In this document: positions 18,136 to 32,098 of the stretch, in pieces
How positions within the stretch are numbered: position 1 is the first letter of the stretch
Layout of the letters: every line of letters begins with the position of its first letter
Origin: an uncultured Pelagibacteraceae bacterium
GTDB taxonomy: Bacteria; Pseudomonadota; Alphaproteobacteria; Pelagibacterales; Pelagibacteraceae
Direction: 5' to 3'
Length of the DNA stretch: 64,000 bases
Assembly (NCBI GenBank): GCA_902581445.1
Contig: CACHOG010000001.1
Coordinates: 186,001 to 250,000 of the forward strand
Translations under genes and position numbers: made by a program
The notes under the pieces: generated by a model
The model's input: only the letters and a program-made list of their open reading frames with translations
Database searches by the model: none
What the model was told of the DNA's origin: nothing

Positions 18136-19902
18136 ATGTCAAAATTATCAACAGGAGCTGAAATTGTATTCAAATGTTTAGAAGACCAAAATGTTGAATT
18201 TATTTTTGGTTATCCTGGAGGCGCAGTTCTCCCAATATATGACGAATTAAAAAATCATAATTCTATTAAACATATTTTAGTAAGACATGAACAGGGTGCA
18301 GGACATGCTGCAGAAGGATATGCGAGATCATCAGGGAAACCAGGCGTAGTATTAGTTACATCAGGACCAGGAGCAACTAATGTTGTTACAGCATTAACAG
18401 ATGCATATATGGACTCTATACCTTTGGTTTGTATTTCGGGACAAGTACCAACTCATTTAATCGGAACTGACGCTTTTCAAGAATGTGACACAACAGGAAT
18501 TACAAGACCATGTACAAAACATAATTGGTTGGTGAAAGACATAAAAGATTTACCAAAAATTATCCACGAAGCATTTGAAGTTGCAACAACTGGTAGACCA
18601 GGTCCTGTTTTAGTAGATATTCCAAAAGATATTCAATTTCAAAAAACTACATACTCTAAACCTAAAAGAAAAAAAAAATTAAATGGTAAAAGGCATAACA
18701 ATTTCAATCAAAACGATATTGATGAATTAATAAAATTGATGTCTAAAGCCAACAAACCAATATTTTATACTGGCGGTGGTGTCATTAACTCTGGACCTAA
18801 AGCAAGTACTTTATTGAGAGAGCTTGTTGATGCTACAGGTTTTCCTATTACATCTACTTTACAAGGTTTAGGATCTTTCCCAGGTGATGATAACTCATTT
18901 CTTGGCATGCTTGGCATGCATGGAACATATGAAGCAAACAATGCAATGCATGATTGTGACTTAATGATTAATATTGGTGCAAGATTTGATGACCGTATTA
19001 CAGGAAAAATTGATGAATTTTCTCCTAAATCTAAAAAAGTTCATATTGATATAGACCCATCTTCAATAAATAAAAATGTTAAAGTGCATTTACCAATAAT
19101 AGGGGATGTTCAAGATGTTATATCTTCAACTTTAAAAACAATAAAAAAAATAAAACCAAATTTTGCAAATTCAAATAAACAAAAAATTTCAAAATGGTGG
19201 GAGCAAATTCAAAAATGGAGAGAAAAAAAATCTTTAGATTATATAAATAGCACTGAAACAATCAAACCTCAGTATGCTGTTCAAAGATTATATGAATTAA
19301 CAAAAGGCAAAGACACATATATTACAACTGAGGTAGGGCAACATCAAATGTGGGCAGCCCAACATTATAAATTTGATAAACCTAATAGATGGATGACATC
19401 AGGAGGACTTGGAACTATGGGATATGGTTTGCCAGCTGCTGTTGGTGTACAAATTGCACACCCAAATAAACTTGTAATTGATATAGCTGGCGAAGCATCG
19501 GTTCTGATGACAATGCAAGAAATGTCTACTGCAGTCCAGTATAATTTACCTATAAAAATATTTATTTTAAATAATGAATATATGGGAATGGTACGACAGT
19601 GGCAGGAATTACTTCATGATAAAAATTATTCTGAAAGTTATACTGCTGCACTACCAGATTTTGTTAAATTAGCAGAGGCGTATGGCTGTGTTGGAATTAG
19701 AGCCACAAATCCTAATGAATTAGATGATAAGATTATCGAAATGTTAAATACAGATAGACCTGTTATTTTTGATTGTTTAGTTGATAAACAAGAAAACTGT
19801 TTTCCAATGATTCCGTCAGGTAAACCCCATAATCAGATGCTGTTAGGTCCAAAAGACCAAGAACAAAATAAAATTACTGGAAAGGGCAAGACCTTAGTTT
19901 AA
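18136..19902 (+). CDS. ilvI: Acetolactate synthase, large (catalytic) subunit
   Basis: 588-aa TPP- and FAD-dependent enzyme condensing two pyruvates, or pyruvate with 2-ketobutyrate, at the start of valine/leucine/isoleucine synthesis. The TPP-activating glutamate is in VRHEQGAGHAAEGYARSSG (about residues 49-67), and substrate-binding elements include FQECDTTGITRP. The C-terminal TPP domain has GGLGTMGYGLPAAVG, then DIAGEASVLMTMQEM...FILNNEYMGMVRQWQ. The first acidic residue of the usual GD...NN diphosphate/Mg motif is Glu instead of Asp. It forms an operon with ilvH (1 nt gap) and ilvC. No leader peptide or attenuator is visible in the 25 nt upstream. Confidence 0.95.
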   Translation: MSKLSTGAEIVFKCLEDQNVEFIFGYPGGAVLPIYDELKNHNSIKHILVRHEQGAGHAAEGYARSSGKPGVVLVTSGPGATNVVTALTDAYMDSIPLVCISGQVPTHLIGTDAFQECDTTGITRPCTKHNWLVKDIKDLPKIIHEAFEVATTGRPGPVLVDIPKDIQFQKTTYSKPKRKKKLNGKRHNNFNQNDIDELIKLMSKANKPIFYTGGGVINSGPKASTLLRELVDATGFPITSTLQGLGSFPGDDNSFLGMLGMHGTYEANNAMHDCDLMINIGARFDDRITGKIDEFSPKSKKVHIDIDPSSINKNVKVHLPIIGDVQDVISSTLKTIKKIKPNFANSNKQKISKWWEQIQKWREKKSLDYINSTETIKPQYAVQRLYELTKGKDTYITTEVGQHQMWAAQHYKFDKPNRWMTSGGLGTMGYGLPAAVGVQIAHPNKLVIDIAGEASVLMTMQEMSTAVQYNLPIKIFILNNEYMGMVRQWQELLHDKNYSESYTAALPDFVKLAEAYGCVGIRATNPNELDDKIIEMLNTDRPVIFDCLVDKQENCFPMIPSGKPHNQMLLGPKDQEQNKITGKGKTLV

Positions 19903-19903
19903 A

Positions 19904-21480
<1,577 letters not shown>

Positions 21481-21567
21481 TTATTACATCATATTGGGTT
21501 TTAATATTTCTTTTGTTTTGCATTATCTACGAGAGGTTGTATTATTCATCAGCTAATTTTTAAAAAT

Positions 21568-24181
<2,614 letters not shown>

Positions 24182-24190
24182 TTTGACAAA

Positions 24191-25039
24191 ATGCAAGCTA
24201 GCAGAGATGACTTTGTAATTGCTATTCGTTCAGCCTTTTTAAAAAAAGAGAACAAACAGAAATTCTCATTAGTAGCTTTAATTTTTTTAACTTTTTTAAT
24301 ACTTGTTTCAGAAAAATTTAATTTAAAGCCAATTGACTATCTAAAAATTTCCTTAAGAGAAATTGCTTATAGGTCAACATTTATAGTTTCAATACCAGAA
24401 AACTTTATTAAAAAATCTTATATTGCGACCAAAAATCATTTTTCTGTTTATGAAGAAAATAAAATACTTAAAGAGAGATTAGATATTGAATTATCAAAAA
24501 ATTATAATTCCGAATATATTATTGAGGAAAATAAAAGATTAAGATCCGCTATCGAAGAATTAGAGAGTATACCTTCTGAAATTGTTGGTAAAGTTCTTGT
24601 TGATAAAAAAAGCCCTTTCCTTAGATCTATAATTGTGAATAGAGGCAGCAGAGACGGAATAGAGCTAGGTATGGCTGTAATGGACAAAAGTTATTTGATA
24701 GGAAAAATCGTTGAGGTAACTTTTACCACATCCAGAGTTTTACTCCTTTCAGATTTAAATAGTAAAATCCCCGTAGATTTAATGCCAAATAATATTCAAT
24801 CTATTTTATCTGGCACAGGAGAGCATCATGGATTAATTCAATATACAAGACAACAATCGCTTATTGAAAACGATGCTATTGTATTTACATCTGGTGCAGG
24901 CGGGCTATTTAAATCTGGAATACCAATAGGAAAAATTTATAAAGACCCTCTAAACTCCAGGGTTATTGTTAATTTTTTCTCAGATTTTTCACAACTTCGA
25001 TTTGTAAAAATAGTTTCATTTAAAGGAAAGCCTGAATAA
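24191..25039 (+). CDS. mreC: Cell shape-determining protein MreC
   Basis: 282-aa bitopic protein: N-terminal membrane helix (about residues 25-43), a coiled coil (about 78-110, including ENKILKERLDIELSKNYNSE) and the beta-rich periplasmic domain with VGKVLVDKKSPFLRSIIVNRGSRDGIELGMAV. Links MreB and MreD to PBP2 and RodA. Its TAA/ATG junction with mreD overlaps by 1 nt (TAATG). Confidence 0.93.
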   Translation: MQASRDDFVIAIRSAFLKKENKQKFSLVALIFLTFLILVSEKFNLKPIDYLKISLREIAYRSTFIVSIPENFIKKSYIATKNHFSVYEENKILKERLDIELSKNYNSEYIIEENKRLRSAIEELESIPSEIVGKVLVDKKSPFLRSIIVNRGSRDGIELGMAVMDKSYLIGKIVEVTFTTSRVLLLSDLNSKIPVDLMPNNIQSILSGTGEHHGLIQYTRQQSLIENDAIVFTSGAGGLFKSGIPIGKIYKDPLNSRVIVNFFSDFSQLRFVKIVSFKGKPE

Positions 25040-25557
25040 TGGGAGAAATAAATAAACTTAATAATTTTAGAAAGATCCTTGAAAAGGGACCAATTATTCT
25101 CCTTATAGTATCTGTATTAAACGAATTTGATTTTAATTATTTAAATTTAAAGTATTTTTCATTTAATTTTCCATTTATTCTTATCTATTTTTGGAGCCTC
25201 AAAAGATCTGGAAGCCTTGGATATGGATTAATATTTTTAAGTGGTTTATTTAATGATATTGTTACTGGGTTGCCAATTGGCGTCAGCTCATTAGCTTACT
25301 TATTAATTTGTGGTTTTTCTGCATATCTAAGAAATATAACACTTAGACCAAGTGCAATTAAAGACTGGTTCTTTTTTGGATTTACAATTTTAGTTGTAAA
25401 TTCATTAATCTATTTAATTATAAGCTTAATTTTTAATGTCGAATTAAATTATTACAGCATATTAGTAAATATTTTATTTACTTTTTTATTTTATATAATT
25501 TTTAGTGGACTTTTTAATTATTACTTAAAATTAATATTTGGAGCTCAAAGTGTTTAG
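25039..25557 (+). CDS. mreD: Rod shape-determining membrane protein MreD
   Basis: 172-aa integral membrane protein with about five to six hydrophobic segments. The MreD-type central motif is seen as SGLFNDIVTGLPIGVSSLAYLLICGFSAYLR (about residues 72-102). It sits between mreC and mrdA as in most rod-shaped proteobacteria and is assigned largely by that position plus the motif. Its end overlaps the mrdA start by 8 nt. Confidence 0.9.
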   Translation: MGEINKLNNFRKILEKGPIILLIVSVLNEFDFNYLNLKYFSFNFPFILIYFWSLKRSGSLGYGLIFLSGLFNDIVTGLPIGVSSLAYLLICGFSAYLRNITLRPSAIKDWFFFGFTILVVNSLIYLIISLIFNVELNYYSILVNILFTFLFYIIFSGLFNYYLKLIFGAQSV

Positions 25558-27517
25558 TGATGGAGATTCAAATGTTAGAAAGTTTAATACAATTAATAGA
25601 AGAGTATTTATATTATCAATTGCAAAAGGTGTCGTTTTCACTGGGATATTGGCTAGACTATTTACACTTCAAATAAGTGATAATAAAAAATATCTCACTT
25701 TATCAGATAAAAATAGACTTCGAGAATGGCGACTTCCACCTGTAAGGGGAGAATTCAAAGATTATTTCAATAATACAATTGCAGGAAACACAGAAGTTTA
25801 TCAATTACATGTGATTCCTGAACAGGTTGAAAATTTTAGAAATTTGATGGTAAGATTAAAAAATATTCTTCCATTAAATGATAAAGAGTATTCAAAAATA
25901 ATAAAAAAAAAGAACCAACAAAAACCATGGGAGACACTCATAATATCTGAAAACTTAAGCTGGGATCAATTTTCAAAAGTGAATTATTTTTTACATGAGT
26001 TATCTGGTGCAAAACCTGTTTTATCAGTTGCTAGGAGCTATCCTTATAAAGATAATTACACTCATGTGTTAGGATACGTTGCACAAGCAAGTGAAAACGA
26101 CTTGTTAAATAATGAAAATATAAAAAGTAAACACGTTCCTGGTTTAAGAGTTGGCAAAACTGGCTTAGAGAAATCTTTTGAGGATGAATTAATAGGAACC
26201 AATGGAGTTCAAAGATATGAAGTAAATGCATTTGGAAAAAGAATTAAACAAGTTAATTTTCAAAAGGGAGACAAAGGCAAAGAAATTAAACTTACTTTAG
26301 ATACAGAGGTTCAAAAATTATGTAATGAACTGTTAGCCAACAAAGCTGGATCTATAAGTGTAATGGATATTTACACAGGCGAAATAATTGCAATGCATTC
26401 TTCACCATCTTTTGATCCAAATTTATTTTTATATGGCATTAGTTACAATGATTGGGATATCATTAGAAATAATCCTAATAAACCTCTTATTAATAAAACT
26501 ATTTCAGGTCTTTATTCACCTGGCTCAACTATAAAACCAATTGTAGCATTATCAGCACTTGAAAATAATGTAATATCTCCAAACTTCAAAGTTAGATGTA
26601 CTGGTAAGATGGATATGTACGGACAAACGTATCATTGTTGGAAAAAAAAGGGACATGGAATTGTAGATTTAAAAAGCGCTATAGTTCAATCTTGCGACAC
26701 TTATTTTTACGAGATGTCAAGAAGACTTGGTGTTGATCGTCTTAAAGTTACTGCATCAAGATTTGGTCTTGGTAATAAAGTTTTTGAAAATTTATATAGT
26801 GAGGAAAAAGGAGGTTTGTTTCCCTCTACTAATTGGAAAAAAGCTAACCTTGGCCAGGGTTGGGTATTAGGAGAAACTCTTATAACTGGAATTGGTCAAG
26901 GTTACGTTCAAACAACACCACTTCAATTATGTTTAATGACAGCTCAACTAGCAAATGGTGGTTTTAAAATTTACCCGACACTTATTTCCAACAAAAATCA
27001 AGAAAGTTTAGAGAAAATTAAATATAAAATGAGCCAAAAATTGCTTAAAGAGGAAAAATATGACTCGTCAATAATAAGAACGGCAGAAGAATTCTTTAGA
27101 CCAGGTGAAAAAGATTACAAAAAACTATTTCGAAATCAAGAAAATGTAAAGTTTGTGCTTGATGCAATGTTTGCTTCAACAAACCAATGGAACGGAACAT
27201 CATACAAATCGAGAATAGAAGATAAAAAATATCAATTTGCTGGCAAAACAGGTACGGCACAAGTTAAAAAAATTACAGAGAAACAAAGAGAACTTGATCT
27301 AGAAACTTCTCAAATACCTTATGAGGATAGAGACCATGCATGGTTTGTAGCTTTTGGCCCTTATAAAGATCCAAGATACGCAATAAGTGTTTTTGTTGAA
27401 CACGGTGGATCTGGAAGTAAAGTGGCTGCGCCACTTGCAAAAAAAGTCATAAAGAAGGTAATTGATAGACATGAGGAGCGAGAAAAAATAAGAAGAAGAA
27501 ATTTAATAAATATTTAA
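25550..27517 (+). CDS. mrdA: Penicillin-binding protein 2 (elongasome transpeptidase)
   Basis: About 655-aa class B PBP that cross-links peptidoglycan during elongation. The GTG at 25550 is preferred because GGAG (25540-25543) precedes it by 6 nt and it overlaps the mreD stop; an upstream in-frame TTG lacks this. A membrane helix (about residues 20-40) leads to the PBP dimer domain, then transpeptidase motifs SxxK in YSPGSTIKP, SxD in VQSCDTYFYEMS and KTGT in FAGKTGTAQV. The segment VRCTGKMDMYGQTYHCWKKKGHG carries the paired cysteines and histidine typical of PBP2. Confidence 0.95.
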   Translation: MFSDGDSNVRKFNTINRRVFILSIAKGVVFTGILARLFTLQISDNKKYLTLSDKNRLREWRLPPVRGEFKDYFNNTIAGNTEVYQLHVIPEQVENFRNLMVRLKNILPLNDKEYSKIIKKKNQQKPWETLIISENLSWDQFSKVNYFLHELSGAKPVLSVARSYPYKDNYTHVLGYVAQASENDLLNNENIKSKHVPGLRVGKTGLEKSFEDELIGTNGVQRYEVNAFGKRIKQVNFQKGDKGKEIKLTLDTEVQKLCNELLANKAGSISVMDIYTGEIIAMHSSPSFDPNLFLYGISYNDWDIIRNNPNKPLINKTISGLYSPGSTIKPIVALSALENNVISPNFKVRCTGKMDMYGQTYHCWKKKGHGIVDLKSAIVQSCDTYFYEMSRRLGVDRLKVTASRFGLGNKVFENLYSEEKGGLFPSTNWKKANLGQGWVLGETLITGIGQGYVQTTPLQLCLMTAQLANGGFKIYPTLISNKNQESLEKIKYKMSQKLLKEEKYDSSIIRTAEEFFRPGEKDYKKLFRNQENVKFVLDAMFASTNQWNGTSYKSRIEDKKYQFAGKTGTAQVKKITEKQRELDLETSQIPYEDRDHAWFVAFGPYKDPRYAISVFVEHGGSGSKVAAPLAKKVIKKVIDRHEEREKIRRRNLINI

Positions 27518-28642
27518 ATGTTCCAGCAATCATCATATTCAGAGCAATTAACTTTTTTTCAAAAATTAAGATCTTTTGATTTTATTCTAATATTTTGCGT
27601 CCTTATTTTAGGATTAGTAAGCAATCTTTCAATGTTTTCAACAGATGGTGGTGAATTCTTATATCATACCAAGAGTCACTTAATCCGTTTTGTGGTTTTC
27701 TTTATATTGATGTTTTTTTTATCTTTTTTTAGTTTGAGATTTTGGCATTCTACTGCATATCTTTTTTATATAATTATTTTAGGCTTTTTAATTTGGGCTT
27801 CTTTATATGGTATAACAGCATCAGGATCTCAGAGATGGATTAATTTATATTTTATAAATCTACAACCTTCTGAATTAATGAAAATTGCTATAATTGTTTG
27901 TTTCGCTAGATTTTTTCATAGAGAACAAATTACAAATGTAAGTAGTTTTAAAAATATAATTGTATCGCTTGCAATTTTAGTAATGCCAATAGTGTTAGTT
28001 GTAAGTCAACCCGATCTAGGAACATCTATTCTAATAGCAGCAAGTGGACTGATCGTTTTGTGGTTAGCAGGATTAAATATAAGATATTTTGTTTACAGTG
28101 GTTTAATTTTATTGGTTTCTTTTCCGTTTGTGATTTCTTTTTTAAAACCTTATCAAAAACTACGTATTTTAAGTTTTTTCAATCCTGACCGTGACCCATT
28201 GGGTGCAGGCTATCAAATTATACAATCTAAAATAGCTGTGGGCTCTGGTGGATTTTTTGGTAAAGGTTTTTTACAAGGTACTCAAAGTTATTTAGAATTT
28301 CTTCCTGAAAAACATACAGATTTTATTTTTACACTATTTTCTGAGGAACAAGGATTTGCTGGATCTGTATTCCTTTTAATAATTTATGGAATACTCATAT
28401 ATAGGATAATAAAGATTGGCTCCATCTCAAGAAGTTACTTTGGAAGATTATATTGTTATGGTTTTGGATCCGCAATTTTTATTTATATTGCTGTAAATAT
28501 GTCAATGGTTTTAGGTTTACTTCCAATAGTTGGCTCTCCCCTACCAATTATGTCTTATGGTGGATCATCGATGCTCGCTACAATGATAGGTTTAAGTATT
28601 GTAATGAGTACTAAAATTTATCATAAGCAAATAATAAATTAG
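27518..28642 (+). CDS. rodA: Peptidoglycan glycosyltransferase RodA
   Basis: 374-aa SEDS-family polytopic protein (about 10 membrane helices) that polymerises lipid II and works with PBP2. Family motifs include INLYFINLQPSELMKIAIIV (about residues 108-127), VSQPDLGTSILIAASGLIVLW with the catalytic-loop Asp, EFLPEKHTDFIFTLFSEEQGF and the terminal GSPLPIMSYGGSSMLATMIGL. The gene follows mrdA directly, with its ATG on the base after the stop. It ends the elongasome block, and 61 AT-rich bases separate it from the oxidase gene. Confidence 0.96.
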   Translation: MFQQSSYSEQLTFFQKLRSFDFILIFCVLILGLVSNLSMFSTDGGEFLYHTKSHLIRFVVFFILMFFLSFFSLRFWHSTAYLFYIIILGFLIWASLYGITASGSQRWINLYFINLQPSELMKIAIIVCFARFFHREQITNVSSFKNIIVSLAILVMPIVLVVSQPDLGTSILIAASGLIVLWLAGLNIRYFVYSGLILLVSFPFVISFLKPYQKLRILSFFNPDRDPLGAGYQIIQSKIAVGSGGFFGKGFLQGTQSYLEFLPEKHTDFIFTLFSEEQGFAGSVFLLIIYGILIYRIIKIGSISRSYFGRLYCYGFGSAIFIYIAVNMSMVLGLLPIVGSPLPIMSYGGSSMLATMIGLSIVMSTKIYHKQIIN

Positions 28643-28703
28643 TAGAAATTATAGATTAATTTGTCGCGATAGATTCTATAAGATAATAATATATATTTAA
28701 TTT

Positions 28704-29939
28704 ATGAGAAAGTTTCGTGTTGGAATAATTGGTGCAGGTATTCAAGGGGTGTGTAATGCATTATTTCTACAAAAAAAAGGATTTGAAGTAGTATTATTTG
28801 ACAAAGAAGAGCCAGGTAGTTTAGCCTCTTATGGCAATGCAGGACATTTTTCACCATATGCATCAGTACCATTAAATAGACCAGATATTCTCACGGATGT
28901 GCCAGCAATGCTTTTGAGTTCAACTGGACCTTTGGCTCTTAAATGGAATTATGTACCAAGAATGATACCGTGGTTTTTAAAATTTATTAGAAATTGCACT
29001 AAAAAAAAAATGATGCATACAGCAAAGTATATGCATCAAATATTGGATTTATCATTGCCTGCTTATGAAGAATTATTTGATGAAATTGATACTGAGAACT
29101 TAGTTGTAAGCAATGGTATTATGTACATTTGGAATAACAAAAATTTATCAAGTAGAGAACTTGAAATAAACATAAGAGAAAAATTAGGAGTTAAGCAGCA
29201 ATTACTTAACCCTAAAGAAATTCATGATTTAGAACCAAATATAAAACCAATATATGATGGCGGAGTATTTTATTCTTATGCAAAACATACAAATAACCCT
29301 AGACGGCTTCTTCTTAAGTTATTTGATTTGTTTTTAGAAAAAGGGGGAAAGTTTAACAAATATCAAATAAAGGATATTAATTTTGATGAAGAGAAACCAG
29401 TTTTAAGAACAGAAAGTCAAAGATTTGTTTTTGATAAAATTGTAATTGCTTGTGGTGCATTATCCAAAAAATTAACAAATGATTTATTTGAAAATATTCC
29501 ACTTGATACTGAGAGAGGCTATCATATTCACTTTAAAGACTGTGAGCATTTAATTTCAAGACCGGTTGTGTTTTCAAATAGAGGTTTTGGAATGACACCT
29601 ATGGAACAGGGGTTAAGAGTTGTTGGAACTGTTGAATTTGGAGGTTTAAAAAATTCACCATCGAAAGGAAGGATTAAAAATTTAGTCGAAAATGCAAAAT
29701 TTATGTTAGATGGCTTACCAGAACATGAAGACGAATGGTTGGGTTTCAGGCCAACTCTTCCAGATTTTTTACCAGTCATTGGGCCATCAAAGAATTATAA
29801 AAATGTATTTTATTCTTTTGGCCATCATCATTTAGGTTGGACTTTAGGAGCAATATCAGGGAAAATAATTTCAAAAATGATTTCTGAGGAAAAAACAAAT
29901 TTGGAATTAGATCCTTATAGCTCCTTAAGGTTTAGCTAG
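28704..29939 (+). CDS. DadA-like FAD-dependent D-amino acid dehydrogenase/glycine oxidase family
   Basis: 411-aa DAO-superfamily flavoprotein. The dinucleotide-binding motif is VGIIGAGIQGVCNALFLQKKGFEVVLFD (about residues 6-33), followed by the DadA-type segment SLASYGNAGHFSPYASVPL; the C-terminal FAD motif includes GFRPTLPDFLPVIGPS and HHHLGWTLGAISG. The closest functional description is D-amino acid dehydrogenase feeding electrons to the respiratory chain, but the same subgroup includes N-methyl amino acid and hydroxyproline oxidoreductases. Its stop overlaps the GTG of the exporter gene by 1 nt, suggesting linked catabolism and transport. Confidence 0.82.
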   Translation: MRKFRVGIIGAGIQGVCNALFLQKKGFEVVLFDKEEPGSLASYGNAGHFSPYASVPLNRPDILTDVPAMLLSSTGPLALKWNYVPRMIPWFLKFIRNCTKKKMMHTAKYMHQILDLSLPAYEELFDEIDTENLVVSNGIMYIWNNKNLSSRELEINIREKLGVKQQLLNPKEIHDLEPNIKPIYDGGVFYSYAKHTNNPRRLLLKLFDLFLEKGGKFNKYQIKDINFDEEKPVLRTESQRFVFDKIVIACGALSKKLTNDLFENIPLDTERGYHIHFKDCEHLISRPVVFSNRGFGMTPMEQGLRVVGTVEFGGLKNSPSKGRIKNLVENAKFMLDGLPEHEDEWLGFRPTLPDFLPVIGPSKNYKNVFYSFGHHHLGWTLGAISGKIISKMISEEKTNLELDPYSSLRFS

Positions 29940-30826
29940 TGAGTCTTAATATCAAAGCTTATGTGATGCTAGTCCTAGCATCAATCTTTTGGGCTGGAAA
30001 TTTTATTATAGGAAAGTTCGCTTTTGTTGAAAGTATTTCACCTTTCACATTAGTTTTTTTTAGATGGGTATCTGTTTGGTTTATTTTATTACCTTTTACT
30101 TACAAAGAAATACTAAGTAAAAAAAAAGAAATTGTTAATAATCTGCCTTTACTTCTCTTTCTTGGACTAACTAGCGTAGGTTTATTCAATTCATTTGTTT
30201 ATGTTTCACTACAATATACGCAAGTTATTAATGCATCTTTATTTAATACCGCTATTCCTGCAGCTATTATTTTATCTTGCTTTATTTTTAAAATAGAAAA
30301 GACAAACCTTTATCAATTGCTTGGACTTTTAATTTCAGTATTAGGAATTTTAGTAATAATTACCAAATTTAATTTAAATATTTTATTAAATTTAGATTTT
30401 AACATTGGGGATATTTGGATGATAGGTGCGGTAGTTTGTTGGGGCTTATATTCGTCTTTCCTAAAAAAATTAAAACTAAAAATATCACTTCTAAGTTTTG
30501 TTCACATTGTTTGTACCTGTGGTTTAATTTTTTTGTTACCTCAATTTAGTTATGAATATTTTCAGGGTAATGCAGCAACCATCGATAAAACATTTATATA
30601 TTGTTTAATTTATTTAGCTTTATTTCCCAGTATTGGATCTTATTATTGCTGGGCAGGAGCCGTTTCAATAATTGGACCCAATAGATCAGGAATTTTTTTA
30701 TCATTAATACCTTTATTTAGTACATTTATGGCAATGTTCTTTTTCGATGAGCAATTTAGATATTTTCATACTATAGGTTCAATTTTAGTTATAATTGGTT
30801 TATTTTTATCGAATAAAAAAAAATAA
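29939..30826 (+). CDS. EamA/DMT-family transporter
   Basis: 295-aa protein with ten membrane helices in two EamA repeats: the first has FWAGNFIIGKFAF and LGLTSVGLFNSFVYVSLQYTQVINASLFNTAIPAAI, the second ALFPSIGSYYCWAGAVSIIGPNRSGIFLSLIPLFSTFMA. Drug/metabolite transporter family members export amino acids, purines or other metabolites; substrate unknown. The GTG start at 29939 overlaps the preceding stop by 1 nt and gives a standard N-terminus just before helix 1. Confidence 0.88.
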   Translation: MSLNIKAYVMLVLASIFWAGNFIIGKFAFVESISPFTLVFFRWVSVWFILLPFTYKEILSKKKEIVNNLPLLLFLGLTSVGLFNSFVYVSLQYTQVINASLFNTAIPAAIILSCFIFKIEKTNLYQLLGLLISVLGILVIITKFNLNILLNLDFNIGDIWMIGAVVCWGLYSSFLKKLKLKISLLSFVHIVCTCGLIFLLPQFSYEYFQGNAATIDKTFIYCLIYLALFPSIGSYYCWAGAVSIIGPNRSGIFLSLIPLFSTFMAMFFFDEQFRYFHTIGSILVIIGLFLSNKKK

Positions 30827-30827
30827 A

Positions 30828-31202
30828 ATGTCTAAGATTGATAAATCTAAACTTACAGCTGAACAAAAAATAGTTTTACTAGAGGAGGGCACAGAGTCTC
30901 CTGGTTCTAGTGAATTGAATTCTGAAAAAAGGAAAGGAAGTTATCATTGTGTGGGATGTGGTATAAAATTATTTGAATCCTCTACTAAATATGAAAGTGG
31001 ATCTGGATGGCCTTCTTTTTTTGAATCCTTGCCGGATGTTTTTGAAACCAAAACAGATCATATATTAGGATATCCTCGAACAGAATATCATTGTAAAAAT
31101 TGTGGAGGACATCATGGTCATATTTTTGATGATGGACCAAAACCAACAGGAAAAAGATACTGCAATAATGGTATTTGCCTTGTTTTTAAGTCCAAAGATT
31201 AG
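30828..31202 (+). CDS. msrB: Peptide methionine-R-sulfoxide reductase MsrB
   Basis: 124-aa repair enzyme for oxidised methionine. Zinc ligands are the two CxxC pairs in YHCVGCGIKLF and YHCKNCGGHHGHIF; substrate-binding motifs are SGSGWPSF and GKRYCNNG, where Cys is the catalytic residue. The ATG at 30828 directly after the exporter stop gives the expected family length; a longer frame starting inside the exporter gene is not needed. A short AT dinucleotide run (about 31204-31223) follows. Confidence 0.95.
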   Translation: MSKIDKSKLTAEQKIVLLEEGTESPGSSELNSEKRKGSYHCVGCGIKLFESSTKYESGSGWPSFFESLPDVFETKTDHILGYPRTEYHCKNCGGHHGHIFDDGPKPTGKRYCNNGICLVFKSKD

Positions 31203-31255
31203 ATATTAATATATATATATATACAATTTTAATTAAATAATTTAAAAAATATATT

Positions 31256-32098
31256 ATGAAAAATATTATTATAGCAATATTTACAGTTTTCATATTTACA
31301 TCATCTAATGCAGATGAATTAACAAATAAAATTTCAAATATAATTGCTGATTTAATACCTGGAGAAGGCACCACGGAGGTAAGTGTAGACTTAAGAGAAA
31401 ATCACAAACCAGATTATAGTATTCTTGGTGTAAGAGAAATTGACAAGACTGATAATGGAAATCTTTTTACCCAGTTCTCTTTATTCAATACAGAAAAAAA
31501 TAACTCAGAGAGAACAGTTGGCAATATTGGTTTCGGTCAAAGAATGTTAAATGACGATAATACAATGATAACTGGTTATAATGTTTTTTGGGATTATGAT
31601 AGCTATGGAAACTCAAGAGCAAGTTTTGGGTTAGAGGCTAGAAACGCGGTTTTAGATTTTGCAGGGAATTATTATTTAAATCTTGGCGATGGAATAGATG
31701 AAGAAAAACCTTTAGAAGGTTATGACTTAAATTTAGCATCACAAGTGCCGTATATGCATTGGGCTGATGTATTTGTGAATGCATACGAATGGTTTGGAAG
31801 AGACAGAGATGATATTAAAGGAACTAAACTAGGTTCAGAGCTACTACTAAGTCCTAATTTAAATTTAGAATTAGCATATGACGATAAAGACAAAAAAGGT
31901 TTAGAAGACGAATGGTACGCAAGAGTAATGTTTGTGTATCCCCCAAGATCAGGTCCTTCGTTACAGGATGGCTTTTTAAGTGAAAGACCATGGAAAGAGG
32001 AAAAAGATATGAGTGGGGAACTTTTAAGCAAAGTTAAGAGAAATAATAAAATAGTAGTAGAGTTTAAAGGAACATCTACAATTTCGAGAACAGATTAA
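31256..32098 (+). CDS. Secreted inverse-autotransporter-type (intimin/invasin) beta-barrel protein
   Basis: 280-aa protein with a signal peptide (cleavage about residue 20, after SSNA). The middle matches the inverse autotransporter beta-domain by eye: VGNIGFGQRMLNDDNTMITGYNVFWDYDSYGNSRASFGLEARNAVLDFAGNYYLNL..., then GYDLNLASQVPYMHWADVFVNAYEW and KLGSELLLSPNLNLELAYDD. In intimin and invasin this 12-strand barrel exports a C-terminal passenger. Here only about 40 polar residues follow the barrel, so no passenger is fused. The next gene, a secreted protein starting in the overlapping TAATG, is a candidate partner. Fold assignment moderate; function unknown. Confidence 0.65.
   Translation: MKNIIIAIFTVFIFTSSNADELTNKISNIIADLIPGEGTTEVSVDLRENHKPDYSILGVREIDKTDNGNLFTQFSLFNTEKNNSERTVGNIGFGQRMLNDDNTMITGYNVFWDYDSYGNSRASFGLEARNAVLDFAGNYYLNLGDGIDEEKPLEGYDLNLASQVPYMHWADVFVNAYEWFGRDRDDIKGTKLGSELLLSPNLNLELAYDDKDKKGLEDEWYARVMFVYPPRSGPSLQDGFLSERPWKEEKDMSGELLSKVKRNNKIVVEFKGTSTISRTD

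Noticed and set aside
21481-21567. Leader peptide, attenuator or T-box before leuA
   Set aside because: No run of Leu codons, no terminator/antiterminator pairing and no known riboswitch core could be recognised in these 87 nt.
31203-31255. AT dinucleotide run as a regulatory element
   Set aside because: Short low-complexity run in an AT-rich spacer; could include the promoter of the next gene, but nothing specific can be shown.
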